A DNA stretch of 46,101 nt from Akkermansiaceae bacterium (GTDB taxonomy: Bacteria; Verrucomicrobiota; Verrucomicrobiia; Verrucomicrobiales; Akkermansiaceae). This document shows positions 44,941-46,101 of this stretch, piece after piece. Position 1 is the first letter of the stretch. Each line of letters starts with the position of its first letter. The stretch is from assembly GCA_025363295.1 (NCBI GenBank), contig JANYEC010000012.1:1-46101 (forward strand), in the 5' to 3' direction. Under the pieces are notes generated by a model. That model was given only the letters and a program-made list of their open reading frames with translations. It was not told where the DNA came from and did not search any database. A program made the translations under genes and the position numbers.

Positions 44941-45991
44941 TGTTGAGTTCGATCTCAAGGAACAAGTTCACCCCCGTGGAATCCGCCTTGATCGTTGTGC
45001 CTTTCAGATTGAGTCCATCAGGAACGAGGTCGGCCATTTCAGCCTCATCGCGGTAGATAAGATTCCACTCCATTACGTATTCCATCCAGGCTTTGCGTGG
45101 ATTACTGGCCGCCACGTTCGTTACGATGACGATTCCGCCGGGACGAATCATGGTGCAAAAAAGTTCCACGAGGCGCTTGCAGACGCGCTGAGAGAGATAG
45201 TCGAACAAACCGGCGCAATACACGATGTCGTAGTTAGAAAACTCATCATCACCGCCCTGCGTTGCAGCGCGCAGGAGTTGGTGAACGGAGCGTTGGAAAT
45301 AACGGACTTGAGTTTCCCGTCCACCGCTCATTCGAGCCTCTTGGATACGCTCGCGAGTATATTCTAACGTCTCCGGGTTGAAATCTAGCAAATCAATTTC
45401 TGCCAGATCGCTCTCCTCGCATTCACGTAGGAAACGCTGAACTTCCATCGCGGGTCCGCACGCCAGATTGAAAACGCGGGTTTTCCCTCTGCTGACCCGG
45501 CGGGCGCACTCAGAACGGAGTTTTTCTATCAGGAAGTCAATCCGGTTCCGGTGGGCGACGACCGGCTCGGTGTTAAGCAGCGCGAAATTAAGTAGTTTAG
45601 CAAACGCGGACGAGCCCTCATAAGGATTTCGCAGCATCATGTTCACCATTTCATAGTCTCCTGCGTAGCCCAGCGGCTTGGTATAGGTCCGATAGAGAAA
45701 CGGAGAACAAAGCACGATCGGATGCAGCTCCCGTCGCACATACGCTTTGTGAACGGCGACTTCCGCCTCGCTCACTTCCAGCGAGACTTCCTCGAATCGC
45801 TCCATCGAGGGTAAAACTTCTTCAACCACTCGGTTTTCGATCCCCGAAAAAATCTCCTGCTCCAGATCGTCACGCCGACGTGTCACCGTCGTGCGGATGC
45901 CGACATCGACACCCGTTAGCCAATGCTGGACACCGGAGAGCATGCTCGAAAGATCTGCCACTGAGGCGGCCCCGAAAATCCGACCACTCAA
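44933..45991 (-). CDS. PhcB-like SAM methyltransferase (3-hydroxy fatty acid methyl ester synthase family)
   Basis: 352 residues from a TTG at 45991, bounded upstream by a stop; GTG 45961 or ATG 45943 are alternatives. The segment KPLGYAGDYEMVNMML (about 105-120) and the SAM-binding motif FNLACGPAMEVQRFL (174-188) are typical. So are the acidic LLDFNPETLEY (201-211), YCAGLFDYLS (258-267) and MEYVMEWNLIYRDEAEM (about 303-319). They match the extracellular-factor family named after Ralstonia PhcB, which makes 3-hydroxypalmitic or 3-hydroxymyristic acid methyl ester. The N-terminal 100 residues are helical. It is the first gene of the leftward unit with the hybrid kinase (8-bp overlap) and receiver protein, as expected for signal synthase plus sensor. 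The substrate here is inferred from family only. Confidence 0.82.
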   Translation of the reverse strand: MSGRIFGAASVADLSSMLSGVQHWLTGVDVGIRTTVTRRRDDLEQEIFSGIENRVVEEVLPSMERFEEVSLEVSEAEVAVHKAYVRRELHPIVLCSPFLYRTYTKPLGYAGDYEMVNMMLRNPYEGSSAFAKLLNFALLNTEPVVAHRNRIDFLIEKLRSECARRVSRGKTRVFNLACGPAMEVQRFLRECEESDLAEIDLLDFNPETLEYTRERIQEARMSGGRETQVRYFQRSVHQLLRAATQGGDDEFSNYDIVYCAGLFDYLSQRVCKRLVELFCTMIRPGGIVIVTNVAASNPRKAWMEYVMEWNLIYRDEAEMADLVPDGLNLKGTTIKADSTGVNLFLEIELNNA

Positions 45992-46101
45992 TGGCTAAAC
46001 TAAGCTATGGTGGAGAGATGCAGCGGATTGATAGGAAATCATGGATGTTGATTCAAGGGTGAAGTGGCGAGGGACTCGAATTTGGGCTGATGGAGCGTAG
46101 G

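Overview
The window reads as chromosomal DNA of a Gram-negative bacterium, most likely a member of the Verrucomicrobiota. This is an inference from gene content: a eukaryote-type UDP-glucose pyrophosphorylase, a DUF6986 citrate-lyase-like protein, a bacterial GH63 glucosidase, a short HemA and a GYF/RDD protein. GC is roughly 55-57 percent by eye, and Shine-Dalgarno motifs are weak in front of most genes. No rRNA or CRISPR array was seen.

Layout, 1-26 kb (core genome). An N-formylglutamate amidohydrolase-like gene is followed by two zinc-ribbon membrane proteins, a large conserved protein, the DUF6986 protein and the GH63 glucosidase. Next come a decayed heparinase/LamG pseudogene, ugp, a CHASE2 nucleotide cyclase convergent with a FecR-domain protein, and a secreted peptidase pair (subtilase plus C39-like). 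A DUF3592 protein, a SNF2 helicase with a strong terminator, a repetitive lipoprotein and a DUF456 protein follow. The RNase P RNA gene (rnpB) lies just upstream of a LolC/E-type permease and a GYF/RDD membrane protein. The block ends with tRNA-Lys(TTT).

26.07-33.95 kb (integrated element). tRNA-Lys is the target of a 7.8-kb element bounded by 38-bp direct repeats. It carries a tyrosine integrase, a compact leftward operon (HTH/AlpA-like protein, a 37-residue membrane protein, CHC2/TOPRIM primase, SF3-like helicase) and a lone terminase small subunit. It also carries a secreted coiled-coil cargo protein and several truncated gene remnants. The gene set, with terS but no large terminase, portal or capsid gene, matches a phage satellite (PICI-like) rather than a prophage.

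34-46 kb (core genome). A K+ channel with an RCK domain, a 2OG-Fe(II) oxygenase and ligA are followed by a CcsA/HemX-like protein overlapping hemA, then cdaA with a stub of a CdaR/YbbR partner. The last three genes read leftward: a PhcB-like methyltransferase, a kinase whose layout equals PhcS fused to PhcR, and a receiver-domain protein. Together they look like a phcBSRQ-type fatty-acid methyl ester quorum-sensing module.

Across the core regions the pentamer GTTAG/CTAAC is unusually frequent. It is about four times rarer inside the integrated element.
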